A stretch of 64,000 bases of DNA from Chitinimonas koreensis (GTDB taxonomy: Bacteria > Pseudomonadota > Gammaproteobacteria > Burkholderiales > Chitinimonadaceae): NCBI RefSeq assembly GCF_014353015.1, contig NZ_CP060704.1, forward strand, positions 2,815,001 through 2,879,000. The letters are read 5' to 3'. Every line of letters starts with the position of its first letter. Positions within the stretch are counted from its first letter, which is position 1. The translations under genes were made by a program, and so were the position numbers. Of the stretch, positions 8,678 through 19,354 are shown in pieces. The notes under the pieces are model-generated. The model saw only the letters and a list, made by a program, of their open reading frames with translations, was not told the origin of the DNA and did not search any database.

Positions 8678-9341
8678 TCAGCCGCTCGCGGTGCCGCCGG
8701 CCGGCGTGGTGCAGTCCGCGTCGACCTCGCCCGGCGCCACCGGCGGCCTGGGCCGCGGCTTGCGGCCGTCCAGGCTGTCGTCGAGCCGCTCGAAGAAGCA
8801 GGCGTACAGCGCGCCGTCAAGCACGGTGGTGGTACGCGAATCGCCGTTGGTGTCCCACACCGTCAGGTCGAAGCGCGCGCGCACCAGCGTGCCTTCGCCC
8901 GGCGAGGGGCGGATCGAGATCAGCGCGCGCATCGACTCGTGGTCGGGCTTGCCGCGCAGCGGGATGCCCTTGGCCTTGATCAGCGCGCGGATGGCGGCGC
9001 GCCAGCGGTTGCCGACGATGCGGTTGCGCTCGCCCTCGACCAGCAGCACCTCGGCATCGCTCTTGACCGGAGCGAAGCCCATGGCGGTGAGCGCGTCGGC
9101 GCCGGCGGCGAGCGCGCGGGCGCCGCTCACCATGCCGACGCGGCGATCCTGCAGCCGGGCGAGCTCGGCGCGCTGCGCTTCGTCGAGGTCGACGGTGATC
9201 TGCTTGGAGCTGACCCGCAGCATCCGGCCGGCATCGCCGGTGACGCGCTCGTTGGGATTCTTGGCGCAGCCGGCGCAGGCCAGGGCCAGCGCGAGGCCGA
9301 GCCAGGCGGGACGGCGGAGGGGGTGGTCGGGGTGTTGCATG
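8678..9341 (-). CDS. Putative lipoprotein of unknown function
   Basis: The 220-residue product starts MQHPDHPLRRPAWLGLALALACAGC, an N-terminal Arg-Arg region followed by a hydrophobic core and a cysteine that could be lipidated (ACAGC is a slightly atypical lipobox). The ATG at 9341 is preceded by AGGAG at good spacing, so the much longer open frame upstream is ignored. The mature part has no domain I can name; it contains RNRIVGNRWRAAIRALIKAKGI and a C-terminal Pro-rich tail with ADCTTPAGG. It lies downstream of the biosynthetic operon, separated by 358 bases of palindromic repeats, so it is probably independent. Confidence 0.6.
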
Positions 9342-9699
9342 GTTTGCTCCTGCAATGGGTTCGGCTCCCTTTTTGGGTCAGCTCTGGGGCTGATTCGTGT
9401 CCGGTTGGGCTGGTGGGGCCGAATGGGTTGCCCGTGTTGTCGCTTTCCCTTCTCCCGTGCACGGGGAGGGACTGAACGCAGCACGCGGTGTACCAAGCGC
9501 AGTCCGTTCAGCCGGCACCGCGTTTCCCCTTCTCCCTCGCGCGGGAGAAGGTGGCCCGGAGGGCCGGATGAGGGCTGGTCTTCGCTGAACCAGCCCTCAC
9601 CCTGCCCTCTCCCGGTGGGAGCGGGTTCCAGGGCGCATGCGCTCCCAGCCCACAGCAGCTCCCAGGCCCCGGCAATACAAGGAATACAAGGCCAAAGCC
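9342..9699. repeat. Intergenic REP-like palindrome cluster
   Basis: No gene is seen in this stretch downstream of the biosynthetic operon. It holds two clear hairpins: CCTTCTCCC / GGGAGAAGG (9528–9551) and AGGGCTGGT / ACCAGCCCT (9571–9597), followed by CCCTCTCCCGGTGGGAGCGGG. Related 'CCCTCTCCC…GGGAGAGGG' units recur near 57.1 and 61.1 kb in this window. The second hairpin may double as the end of operon transcription, although there is no T-run. Confidence 0.5.
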
Positions 9700-11133
9700 T
9701 CAGCCATACCGCGCCACCAGCTCCCGCTGCACCTCGCTCAACGGCGGCAGCCACGCCGTCCAGTCCGCGTCGTCGGCCGGTACGGCCAGGTCGGGGTGAA
9801 AACGCCGCACCTCCTCGGCGAAGCGCCGTCCCATCGCCGCCATCGCGCGCAGGTGGTCGACCACCGCGCCGCGCGCCTGCTGGCCGATCGCCACGCGGTC
9901 GGCCTCGGCGCGCTGCATCGCCTCGCGCAGCTGGCCGGCCAGGTTCGGCGCATCCACCCGCAGCAGCCGGCGGCCGGCCTTGCCGTGGCCCAGCAGGTTG
10001 GCGATGCGCTCGTCCATGGTCACGCCGATCGCCGGCACGCCGGCTTCCATGCTGGCGACGATGGCGTGGAAGCGCGAGCTGACCAGCAGGTCGGCCGCGC
10101 GCAGCAGCCCCACCAGCGCCGCCGGCGGCGCGTCGCCGCTGGCGATCACGCCGGGCCGGCGCGCCAGCCGGCCGGCCAGTTCGTCGCAGGCCAGCCGGTC
10201 GACCCGGTCCATGCCGAGCACCAGCACCGAGCCGCCGTGCCGGTCCTGCCAGGCATCGGCCGCGCCGGCCAGCGCATCGAGGTAGGCGTGGTAGCGCTGG
10301 CGGATCGAGGCGTCGTCCGGATGGAACAGCACGCTGCCGAAATGCAGCTCGCGGTGCTCGCCGCGCGCCTCCAGCGCCATCGCCTTGGCCAGGTCCGGCC
10401 GCACCGGCCACCAGAACGGGTTCATCGGACAGACCACCAGCAGCGGCCCGCTGGCCACGCCGAGCGCGGCGCGGCGGCGCAGGGTCTCCGCGGCCGGCTC
10501 GGCGCGGTAGGTCCAGGCGGTGTCGGCGCCGCCGTCGACGCGCAGGCCCAGCGGCTCCAGCACCGCGCGCGATTCCTCGTTGCGGCACAGGATCAGCGGC
10601 CGCTCGCCCAGGCCGGCGATGAACTCGGTCAGCTCCGGTTCCATCCGGCCGGCCTCGGCGCCGTAGCCGACCGCCAGCCGGCCCGATACCGCCGCCATGC
10701 CGAGCGCGCCGCCCATCATCGCGGACAACATGCAGCACAGATTGGACTTGAACATCGAGCCGTCGCAGGCGATCACGCCGTGGTAGCGGGCGATGGTGCG
10801 GGCGATGAATTCGGGGAAGTAGTCGAGCACCACCTCCAGCGTCACCTCGTCCTGCAGGTCGGCCGGCAGCGCCTCGCCGCTGACCACCAGGCCGATCTCC
10901 AGCCGGTCGCGGCCGAAGATCGCCCGCACCTGGCGGATCATCTCGGCCACCCGGATGTCGGCGCCGGTATTGCCGCCGCCGGCATAGCCGACGAACAACA
11001 GCCGCAGCGGCTCGCCGGCCGCGCGCGGCGGCGCCGGGACGGTCGCGGCGGCCTCGATCAGCGCGTCGAGCTGGCGGTAGAGCACCGGGTAGGCCGCACC
11101 GGCGGCCATGAATTCTTCGAGCATCCTGGACAT
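9700..11133 (-). CDS. Polysaccharide pyruvyltransferase family protein
   Basis: The 477-residue protein has an N-terminal GYAGGGNTGADIRVAEMI motif matching the family's GxxGxxNxGDx start. A mid region HGVIACDGSMFKSNLC and the C-terminal SSRFHAIVASMEAGVPAIGV … KAGRRLL block are also typical (conserved SxRxH). Known members (CsaB-like, exopolysaccharide WcaK-like) move pyruvate from PEP onto sugars as ketals. It is the last gene of the biosynthetic operon, 46 bp after the thioesterase, with AAGGAAAG ahead of ATG. That position suggests tailoring of the product or of a sugar on it, but the acceptor is unknown. It could also serve cell-envelope polysaccharide. Confidence 0.75.
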   Translation of the reverse strand: MSRMLEEFMAAGAAYPVLYRQLDALIEAAATVPAPPRAAGEPLRLLFVGYAGGGNTGADIRVAEMIRQVRAIFGRDRLEIGLVVSGEALPADLQDEVTLEVVLDYFPEFIARTIARYHGVIACDGSMFKSNLCCMLSAMMGGALGMAAVSGRLAVGYGAEAGRMEPELTEFIAGLGERPLILCRNEESRAVLEPLGLRVDGGADTAWTYRAEPAAETLRRRAALGVASGPLLVVCPMNPFWWPVRPDLAKAMALEARGEHRELHFGSVLFHPDDASIRQRYHAYLDALAGAADAWQDRHGGSVLVLGMDRVDRLACDELAGRLARRPGVIASGDAPPAALVGLLRAADLLVSSRFHAIVASMEAGVPAIGVTMDERIANLLGHGKAGRRLLRVDAPNLAGQLREAMQRAEADRVAIGQQARGAVVDHLRAMAAMGRRFAEEVRRFHPDLAVPADDADWTAWLPPLSEVQRELVARYG

Positions 11134-11179
11134 CGTCTTTCCTTCTCCTCGGTCGTTCGCGTAATCGGCGGCGCCTCGT

Positions 11180-11977
11180 TCAGCGCCGCTCCAGCAGTGC
11201 GGTCAGCGTGGTGGACAGGTGCTGGATCAGCGCCGTCTCGCTGTCGCGCACGAAGAAATGGCCGCCGTCGAACAGCCGGCGTTCGAAGCGGCCCAGCGTC
11301 AGGCCGCGCCAGGCGTCGAGCGCGGCCAGCGGCACCTGGCCGTCGTCGCGGCCGCCGAGCGCGCTGATCGGCACCCGCGCCAAGGGGCCTGCGGCCAGCA
11401 GGCCGTCGTTCAGTTCGAGGTCGGCGCGCAGCAGCTGGAACACCGTCTCGCGCAGCTCGGCCTCCTCGAACACGATCTCGGGCGTGCCGCCGAGCGCGCG
11501 CAGGTAGTCGGCCAGCTCCGCGTCGCCGAGCCGGTGCAGCGCGGTGGCGTAGTGCGCCAGCGGCGGCCGCCGGCCGGCGGCGAACAGGTGCAGCGGCGCG
11601 CGGCCGCGCCGCTCCAGCTCGGCCGCCACCGCGAACGCCAGGCCGGCGCCCATGCTGTGGCCGAACAGCGCCAGCGGCTTGTCCAGCAGCGGCGCGAGCG
11701 CGGCCAGCAGCGCCGGCACCAGCGCCTCGGCGCTGCGCAGCGGCGCTTCGCGGTAGCGGTTGCCGCGGCCCGGCAATTGCACCGGGCAGACCTCGACGAA
11801 GGCCGGCATGCGCGCCGCCCAGCCGCGGTAGGCCAATGCCGCGCCGCCGGCATGGTGGAAGCACAGCAGCCGGATCGCGGCCTCGGGCCGCGGCTGGCGG
11901 AACATCAGCCAGTCGCCCTGCGGCGCCGGCCGGTCGAGCTCGGCGATCGCGCCGGCATGGGAAGGGGTCGAGTACAT
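11180..11977 (-). CDS. Type II thioesterase (editing TE of the assembly line)
   Basis: A 265-residue alpha/beta-hydrolase of the GrsT/RifR family. LLCFHHAGGAALAYRGWAA gives the oxyanion region, QLPGRGNR the conserved loop, and ALFGHSMGAGLAF the nucleophile elbow with Ser. ALGGRDDGQVP marks the Asp region and FDGGHFFV the catalytic His. Length is standard. The ATG at 11977 has GGAG upstream and the gene starts 19 bp after the PfaD-like stop, within the operon. Family members hydrolyse misloaded or stalled acyl groups from ACP/PCP arms, consistent with service to the neighbouring PKS/NRPS and PUFA-type proteins. Confidence 0.92.
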   Translation of the reverse strand: MYSTPSHAGAIAELDRPAPQGDWLMFRQPRPEAAIRLLCFHHAGGAALAYRGWAARMPAFVEVCPVQLPGRGNRYREAPLRSAEALVPALLAALAPLLDKPLALFGHSMGAGLAFAVAAELERRGRAPLHLFAAGRRPPLAHYATALHRLGDAELADYLRALGGTPEIVFEEAELRETVFQLLRADLELNDGLLAAGPLARVPISALGGRDDGQVPLAALDAWRGLTLGRFERRLFDGGHFFVRDSETALIQHLSTTLTALLERR

Positions 11978-11996
11978 GGTCGCTCCGCCTCTTCGC

Positions 11997-13805
11997 TCAG
12001 GCTGTCGCCACGGCGGTGGCAGCCGCCGGGACGGACGCTGCCGCCGCGAGCTGCGCCAGCCGGCCGGCCAGCGCCTCGATGGTCGGGTAGTTCCAGATCA
12101 GCGTCGGCGACAGCCGCAGGCCGAGCCGCGCCTCCAGCCGCGTCAGCACCAAGAGCGCGCGGGCCGAATCGAGCGCATAGCTCTCGAAGGTGCGGCGCGG
12201 ATCGATGTCGTCGGCCTCGACTTCGAGCTGGGCCGCCACCTGGGCCATCAGCCAGTCGCGGATCGATTCGGCGTCGAGGGCGCCGGCGCCCTGCCCGGCC
12301 GATGCGGCGGCCAAGGACGCCGGGGCCGGCGCGGCCGACGAGCCGGTCGGCGCCGCATCGGCGGCCGCGACACGGGTCGCGGCCATCGCATCGGCCACCG
12401 CAGCACCGGCCGCCGCGACGCCCGTCGCCGGCGCGGCCACCGCCGTCGTGGCCTCGGCCGGCACCGCGGCCGCCGCCATCAGCGCCTCGGCCACCTCGGC
12501 CGCGCGCCGCGCCTCGGGCTCGGCGAAGCGGGTGCCGGCCGCCCAGGCGTTGAAGGCGCCCATCGCCGGGCCGCACCAGATCTGGTAGTCGAGCGCGCGC
12601 TCGGGCCGGCCTTCGATCGCCCAGCGCGACGACTGGCCCAGGTACCAGCGGAACACCAGCCCCATCATCAGCTTGGGATCGCGCTGCGCGCGCCCGGCCA
12701 GCTCCGGGTTGCGGGCGAGCCAGAACGCCTCGGTCTGCGCCTGCACCTCGGCCAGCGGCAGGCGGAACACGTCGCGCTCCAGCCGCGCGCGCTCGTCCGC
12801 CGGCAATCCGGCCAGGCTCGGCCAGGCGCGGTACAGCGCCCACAGCGCGGCGGCGCGGCCGGCGAACAGCGTGCCGCGCTTGAGCACCTGCACCTGCACG
12901 CCGAGCTCGAACATGTCGGCCGCCGGCGCCATCGTCACGTCGGCCAGCCCGGCGCCGGCCAACAGGCGCCGCACCGCCGGCGAAGTGCCCGATTCGACGC
13001 AGGCCTGGTTGATCGAGCCGGTCACCACGTAGTCGGCGCCCATGGCGAAGGCGGCGCGGATCGCCGCCGGCGTGCCGATGCCGCCGCCGGCGCCGAGCCC
13101 GACCGCGGCGGCCGGCGCGAAATCGCGGGCGACGCGGGCGCGCAGCAGCAGCAGGGCCGGCAGCGCGCAGACCAGCGACTGGCGGTCGGTGTGGCCGCCC
13201 GAATCGGCCTCGACCGTGATGTCGTCGGCCATCGGCAGCTGCCGCGCCGCGGCCGCCTCGCCCGCCGTCAGCGCGCCCTCGGCCACCAGCGCGGCCAGCA
13301 GCGCCTCGGGCGGCGGCCGCAGGAACGGTTCGGCCACTTCGCGGCGCGACACCTTGGCGATCAGCCGCTGGCGCGCCACCGCCCGGCCGGCCAGGTCGAA
13401 GCCGGCGCCGCGGGCGCGCCACAGCACCAGCGCCGGCGTCAGCGCCATGAAGGCCGAGGCCTCGACCACCTCGATGCCGGCGGCCAGGTACTGCTCGGCC
13501 AGCGCGCGTTCGAGCGCCGGCTCGTCCGGCGTGTGGATCAGGTTGAAGCACAGCGGCCGGCCCGGCAGCGCCGCGCGCAGCCGGACGATGGCGGCCGCCA
13601 CCCGCTCGGGCGCGAGGCCGGCGGCGCCGAAGCTGGCCAGGCAGCCGGCGCGCGCCAGCGCCTCGACCAGCGCCTCGCCGGCGATGCCGTTGGCCATGGC
13701 GCCGGCCATATAGGCCAGCCGCAGGCCGTAGCGGCGGCGGAAGTCGGCGCTGCCGAGCGATTCGACGGCCGAGGAAAGGAGGGAAGGCGCGACGGCCTGG
13801 TTCAT
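11997..13805 (-). CDS. PfaD-type enoyl reductase with C-terminal acyl carrier domain
   Basis: A 602-residue protein. Residues 1 to about 455 are the FMN/NADPH TIM-barrel reductase of PUFA synthases (PfaD family): MADDITVEADSGGHTDRQ, GLGAGGGIGTPAAIRAAF, GADYVVTGSINQACVESGTS and the C-terminal YQIWCGPAMGAFNAWAAGT block. It reduces trans double bonds of ACP-bound enoyl intermediates. After an Ala-rich linker (about 470–520) comes a complete carrier domain: DDIDPRRTFESYALDSARALLVLTR with the phosphopantetheine Ser in DSA, then LSPTLIWNYPTIEALAGRLA. Standard PfaD proteins of about 540 residues lack this carrier. The start overlaps the previous stop as ATGA. Confidence 0.92.
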   Translation of the reverse strand: MNQAVAPSLLSSAVESLGSADFRRRYGLRLAYMAGAMANGIAGEALVEALARAGCLASFGAAGLAPERVAAAIVRLRAALPGRPLCFNLIHTPDEPALERALAEQYLAAGIEVVEASAFMALTPALVLWRARGAGFDLAGRAVARQRLIAKVSRREVAEPFLRPPPEALLAALVAEGALTAGEAAAARQLPMADDITVEADSGGHTDRQSLVCALPALLLLRARVARDFAPAAAVGLGAGGGIGTPAAIRAAFAMGADYVVTGSINQACVESGTSPAVRRLLAGAGLADVTMAPAADMFELGVQVQVLKRGTLFAGRAAALWALYRAWPSLAGLPADERARLERDVFRLPLAEVQAQTEAFWLARNPELAGRAQRDPKLMMGLVFRWYLGQSSRWAIEGRPERALDYQIWCGPAMGAFNAWAAGTRFAEPEARRAAEVAEALMAAAAVPAEATTAVAAPATGVAAAGAAVADAMAATRVAAADAAPTGSSAAPAPASLAAASAGQGAGALDAESIRDWLMAQVAAQLEVEADDIDPRRTFESYALDSARALLVLTRLEARLGLRLSPTLIWNYPTIEALAGRLAQLAAAASVPAAATAVATA

Positions 13806-16800
13806 GGCTGGACTCCGAGCGATTGGATGGCGGCGGGCTGGGCGGCCGCCGGCGCCGGCTGGCCGACCAGCCGCACGCCGAGGCCCTCGACGCGGCCGGC
13901 GACGCGGCCCTCGTCGATCAGGTCGATGTCGGCGATCAGGTAGGGCTCCGGCCCGAGCCCGATCTCGACGATGTCGGCGCGATAGGTGAACAGCTGGTTG
14001 CGCGGCACCACCTGGGCGCGGAAGCGCACCAGGATCGGCCGCCCCGCCACCGGCTGGAAGCGCGCGCCGGCCACCGCGGTCTGCAGGCCCAGCGCCAGCG
14101 CGTGCAGCTGCAGCAGCTGCACCGCGCCTTCGAGCATGCAGGGGCCGGGGAACACCGGGTCGTCCTTGAAATGGGCGCGGATCGCCCAGTGCTGCGGGTC
14201 GATGCGCCACTCGGCCTCGCTTCGACCGAGGCCGCAGGCGCCGCCGGCGGCGTCGATGCGCACCACCCGGTCGATGAACTGGATCACCGGCGGCGGGATG
14301 CGCAGCGCCGGGTTGCGGCCGCCGGCGGCATGGGCCGGCGACAGCACCTCGGCGATCGCGCCGCGCGCCAGCGCGTTGAGGTCGGCCCGTTCCAGCGGCC
14401 GGCCCGGCGGCGCCAGGGGCGCGGCGAACGGCTGCGCCGCCGGCGGGCGCCGGTTGCGGTGCTGGTCGGTGATGCCAGCGCCGCGCGCCAGCTCCTCGTA
14501 GGTGAAGAAGCCGGCGGTGCAGTGGTCGATCTTCAGCACCGGCCGGCCGTCGACGCGGGCCAGGAAGTCGGTGCGGAACAGCGTGGCGTCGCCGTTGCGG
14601 AAGGCCTGGTGGATGTGGATGTCGTATTCGACCCGCTGGCCGGCGCGCGGCATCGGGCCGAGGTAGGTCAGCTGGGCGTCGAGCCAGCGGTAGGCGCGGT
14701 TGCCCCGGTTCTCGAAATCGATGCCGAGCCAGCCGGCCAGGAACAGCACGCCCTGGGCGTCGAGCGACAGGTAGGAGGCCTGGCCGTCGACCGCGTTCCA
14801 GGCGTTGTCGGGAATGTCGTACTCGGTGCGGATGCGCGAGCCTTCGAGCTGGCCATAAGTGCCGGACAGATGGGTGATGCGGCTGACCGCCATGAAAGGC
14901 GGGCCGGGGATGCGCACCCGGCGCGGCAGCGCGTCGACCGGCGCGTAGTGCGGCCCGAGCACGTTGGCGACGCGGCCCTCGGCGAATTCCATCACGTCGG
15001 CCTCGTCGAACAGCACCTCGCGCGGCGCCGCGGCCGCCTCGACCTGCGCCGCAGCCGCACCGGCGGCGAGCCGTGCATCGGCGGCGCGCGCTTCGGCGAT
15101 CAGCGCCTGCAAAGCGGGCGGGACCGCGGCCGACGCCGCAGCGGGGGCCGGCAAGGTTGCGGGCGCCACCGGCGCCGCCTGCAGCGGCAACCGCCGCGGC
15201 CGCGCCAGCGCGCGGTCCAGCCCGTGCCGGCGCAGCGCCGCCACCAGGCCCGGCACCAGCGGCTGCCGGCCGAACACCAGGTCCTTGGGCAGCGCCGGCT
15301 TCTTCGCCGCCGGCGGCGGCAGCCGCAGCGCCGCGGCCAGGTCGAACGGCACGCGCTGGGCCAGCAGGAAGGCCAGCAGCTTGCCGAACATCGCCGCGTC
15401 GTCCTGGTCGCGCCGGCACAGCGCGAAGGCGGCATGCGGCCGCCCCTGCAGCGTGCGGGCGATCCAGCGGCTGCAGTTGGCGCCGGGGCCGATCTCGAGG
15501 AACAGCCGCACGCCGCGGCCGTACACCCGCTCGACCAGCGCCGGGAAATCGAGCGGCGCCACCAGGTCGGCCGCCACCCGCTCGGCCAGCGCCGCCGGGC
15601 TCCATTCCGCCGGCACGCCGCCGGCGAATTCCAGCCCCTCGGGCCGCGGCCCCAGCGGCGCGGTGAAACGGGCCGCGATTGCCGCCCGCTCGCCGGCGGC
15701 CGGCGCGCAATGCATGACCAGGCTGTCCGGCGCCGGCACCGCCTCGGCGCCGATCGCGGCCAGGATGCGGCCGCAGGCGGCGCGGTCGCCGACCAGGGTC
15801 GCCTCGGCCGGCGAATTGACCAGGCTGACATAAGCGCGCGGTTCGCTCCGCGCCGCCGCCAGCACCCGCTCGGCTGGCGCCAGCACCAGCAGGTTGGCCC
15901 AGTCCAGCGGCTCGCCTCGGCGAGATTCCAGGCCGCCCGCACCGCCGGCAGTTCGCCCGACAGCCGGCCCAGGCTGTCGCCCAGCGCGGCCAGCCGCTGC
16001 ATCCAGCCGTCGTCGGGCAGCCAGGCGCCGGCAGCGAACAGCATGCTGGCCTGGCCCAGGCTGTGGCCGAAGCGCGCGGCCGGCGCCAGGCCGATGCGCT
16101 CGGTCAGCAGCCGGGTGTATTGCCAGCTGGCGATCACGCCGGCCTTGATCAGCGCCTGGTTGTCGGCCAGCAGCGCCTCCTCGATGGCGGCGCGCTGCTC
16201 GGCCGCCAGCGGCGCCAGCTGGCGCGGATAGAGCGCGCGGGTATCGGCCTCGGCGTCGCGATGGTTGGCGCACAGCGCGTCGACGAGGCCCGGCAGCAGC
16301 GGGCCGACGCCGGCGGCGAGGCCGGTGAAGGCGGTGCTCAAGGGCGAGTAGACCAGGCCGACGCCGCCGTCGCGGCCCAGCGGCTGCATGCAGAAGCGGC
16401 TGCCGCGCGGCGACTGCCAGTCGCCCGTCGCCGCCGGCAGCTGCGCCAGCGCGGCGCGCGCCTCCTCGATCAGCCCGGCCGGCTCGTCGGCCACCAGCGC
16501 CAGCGCCAGCGGCGCCTCGGCGCGGCAGGCCAGCGCCGCCTCGCGGCACAGCGCGGCGGCGGCGGCGCCGGCTTCGAGCGTGTTCAGATACCCGGTCAGC
16601 ACGGCCAGGATCGCCTCGCGGCTGTCGCCGGCCACGGGCAGCAACAGCGGCAGCGTCCAGTCGGCCGGCTTGGCGGCGATGCCGACCGGCGCCTCGGCCA
16701 GCAGCGCGCGGGCGGCGCTGCCGTCGCCGTCGCGCGCCAGCACCGCGGCGATGCGGCAGCCGTGGCGCGGCCGCAGCCAGGGCCGCGGCTCGGTCGGCAC

Positions 16801-19313
16801 ATAGCCGGCGCGGCCGTCGAGCGAATGCGCCGCGGCCGCCTCGCGCCAGCCGGCCCAGGCCGGCAGCTGGCGCGCGTTCAGCGCCAGCGCGGCGTGCAAG
16901 GCGGCCAGCAGCGGCGCCGCCATGCGGGCATGGCCGAATACCGCGGCGGCGCTGGCCAGGGCCGGCTGGCCGGCCAGCTCGGCGGCGGCCGGCAGCGTGT
17001 CGCCGGCCTCGACCAGGCCGGGCTCGGCCGCAGCGATCCCCGTTGCGGCATGGGCCTGCCGCGCCGCTTCGGCCGGTTGCTCGCCGAAGCCGGCGCCGCG
17101 CCATTCGGCATAGGCGGCGCCGCCGCGCTCGCGCACCGCGGCGGCCGGCTCGAGCACCACCGCCACGGCGCCCTCGCCCACCGGCGCCGCCCGATCGACG
17201 CCCTGGGCCTGGCGCACCATCAGGTTCTCGATCGCACCGGCCAGGTCGACCGCGCCGACCAGCACCGCGTCGGCCTCGTCGCTGGCCAGCAGCTTGGCGC
17301 CGAGGTCGAGCGCGCGCAGCGCGCCGGTCTCGTCGCCGGTCAGCATGAAGGCCGGGCCGCTCAGGTCCCAGGTGGCGGCGATGCGGCTGGCCAGCAGGCT
17401 GCCGACGTAGCTCAGCATCACCACCGCGTCGACCGGCTGGTGCAGCGCGTCGCGCACCAGCGCGGCCAGTTGCGTGCGCTCCTCGGCGCTGAGGTCGAAG
17501 CCGGCCGCGTCGAGGTTGTCCTCCAGCCGCCAGGCCGCTTCCCAGCGCGCCATCAGGCGGTGGCCGGCGTGGTCCATCGCGCCGGCCACGATCACCGCGG
17601 TGCGGCTGCCCGGCTCGATGCCGGCGTCGCGCAGCGCGGCGTCGCCGACCGCCAGCATCAGCAGCTGCTGCGGATACATGCGGTCGATGTCGTTCGGCGG
17701 CACCCGCAGCCGCAGCGCGTCGATGGCGACGCGGTCGAGGTAGGCGCCTGCGGGCGCATCGAACGGCAGGCCGGCGTGGCGGCCGGCCGGCAGGGGCCGC
17801 AGCCGCGGCTGCCCCTTGGCCAGGGCGCGCGCCACCGCGGCGAGGTCGGGGCAATCGCCGATCGCGGCGCCGAGGCCGGTCAGCAAGGCCGCGCTGGCGG
17901 CGCGGCGCGCGGTGCCGGCCTCGGGCGCCGGCTGGCCCGGCGCGTCGACCACCAGGTGGGCGTTGACGCCGCCGAAGCCGAAGGCGTTGACCGCCGCGCG
18001 GCGCTGCGCGCCCGGCCAAGGCGTCGGCTCGGTCAGGATGCGCGGCTGGCCGGCGATCTCGGCCGCCAGCGACTGCCCGATGCCGACGGTGGCCGGGATC
18101 ATGCCCTCGCGCAGCGCGAACAGCGTCTTGACCAGGCCGGCCACGCCGGCGGCGGTCAGCAGGTGGCCGACGTTGGACTTGACCGAGCCGACCGGCTGGC
18201 CCGGGCCGAACACCCGGCCGACCGTCTCCAGCTCGACCCGGTCGCCGAGCTTGGTACCGGTGGCGTGGCATTCGACGTAGGCCACGCTGGCCGGATCGAT
18301 GCCCGACCGCGCATAGGCGCGTTCGCAGGCCAGCTGCTGGCCCTTGGATTGGGCGCGGTCAGCGTCTGGCCGCGGCCGTCGCTCGACAGGCCGATCGCGC
18401 GGATCACGCCGTAGGCCTCCCGGCCGCATAGATCCGGCCCCTCGCGGCCGGATAGACCCGGTCTTTCATGGCCACGGCTGCCGGAACGCCGCAATACCAG
18501 CGCCACCGCGCCGTCGGCCGGCGCCACGCCGTCCGAGCGCGCGTCGAACGGCCGGTTGGGGCTGCCGTCGGGCAGCGCCTGGGTGGCGGCGAAGCCGAAG
18601 GTCGCATACAGCGTGTCGAAGGCGTTGGCCGCCACCACCAGCATCGCGTCGGCCTCGCCGGCCGCCAGGTGCAGCGCGGCCAGGTGGATGGCGTAGAGCG
18701 AGGTGGCGCAGGCCGCGTCGATGGCGTAGCGCGGCCCGCCGAGGCCGAGCGCGCGCGCCACCGTGGTGGTGATGCCGCCCGAGATGCGGGCCGATTCGGG
18801 ATGGGTGCTCGGCGTCGGCCGGCCGACGGTGAGCCGCAGCGGATCGCGATCCGGGTCGCCGGCGGCCTCGGCGAAGGCCTGCGCCAGCGCCTGGTCGTAC
18901 AGCGGCCGGGTCAGCGCATCGCTGGCCGAGCCTGCGGCCCAGGCATAGCTGCCGAGCACCAGGCCGACGCGGCCGAGGTCCTCGCCCGGCTGCAGGCCGG
19001 CGTCGAGCAGGGCCTGGCGCGCCGCTTCGAGCGGCCACTGGATGCAGCGGTCCTGAGCGGCCAGGAAATCGGCCGGCAGCAGGTAGCCGCTCGGGTCGAA
19101 TACGAAATCGCGCGGCTTGCCGAGCTCGAGGCTCGACACGTGGTCGGCCACGCCGCGGCCGGGCGCCAGGAAACGGGTCGGCTCGACGCCCCAGTCGCGC
19201 GCGTCGGCGTCGCGGATCGAGCGGCGGCCGGCGCAGAGGTTGGCCCAGAAGGTTGCCGGATCGCCGGCGTCGGGCACCAGGCAGCCGAGGCCGATGATGT
19301 CTAGCGGGAACAT
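13802..19313 (-). CDS. PfaC-like synthase: KS–CLF–AT–DH–DH (frame breaks near 18347 and 15912)
   Basis: About 1838 residues. KS: IDAACATSLYAIHLA, VECHATGTKLGD and SNVGHLLTAAG give the Cys-His-His triad. The second KS-like region has FMLTGDETGAL where the active Cys would be, so it is a chain-length factor. An acyltransferase follows (RFGHSLGQASML). Two FabA-like hot-dog domains come last: DH1 with AWNAVDGQASYLSL … GIDFENRGNRAYRWLD, and DH2 with the active HWAIRAHFKDDPVFPGPCMLEG. Textbook PfaC lacks the AT; myxobacterial Pfa3 and the zeamine/fabclavine homologues carry one, as I recall. The start MFPLDIIG at 19313 follows GGAGAATTCC; an upstream ATG at 19346 is the alternative. Two one-base losses split the ORF. 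Confidence 0.88.
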
Positions 19314-19354
19314 GGAATTCTCCGTTGCTGTTGCATGTGTCGTCATGGCCGGCC

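Noticed and set aside
8678..10738. A 686-codon minus-strand ORF joining the pyruvyltransferase region to the lipoprotein
   Set aside because: Upstream of 9341 it is antiframe to the pyruvyltransferase gene and crosses repeats. The ATG at 9341 has AGGAG and a signal sequence.
15100..18429. Annotating each frame fragment of the PKS/NRPS genes as separate genes
   Set aside because: Fragments end mid-domain and the next frame continues the same domain, so one gene per protein is the sound reading.
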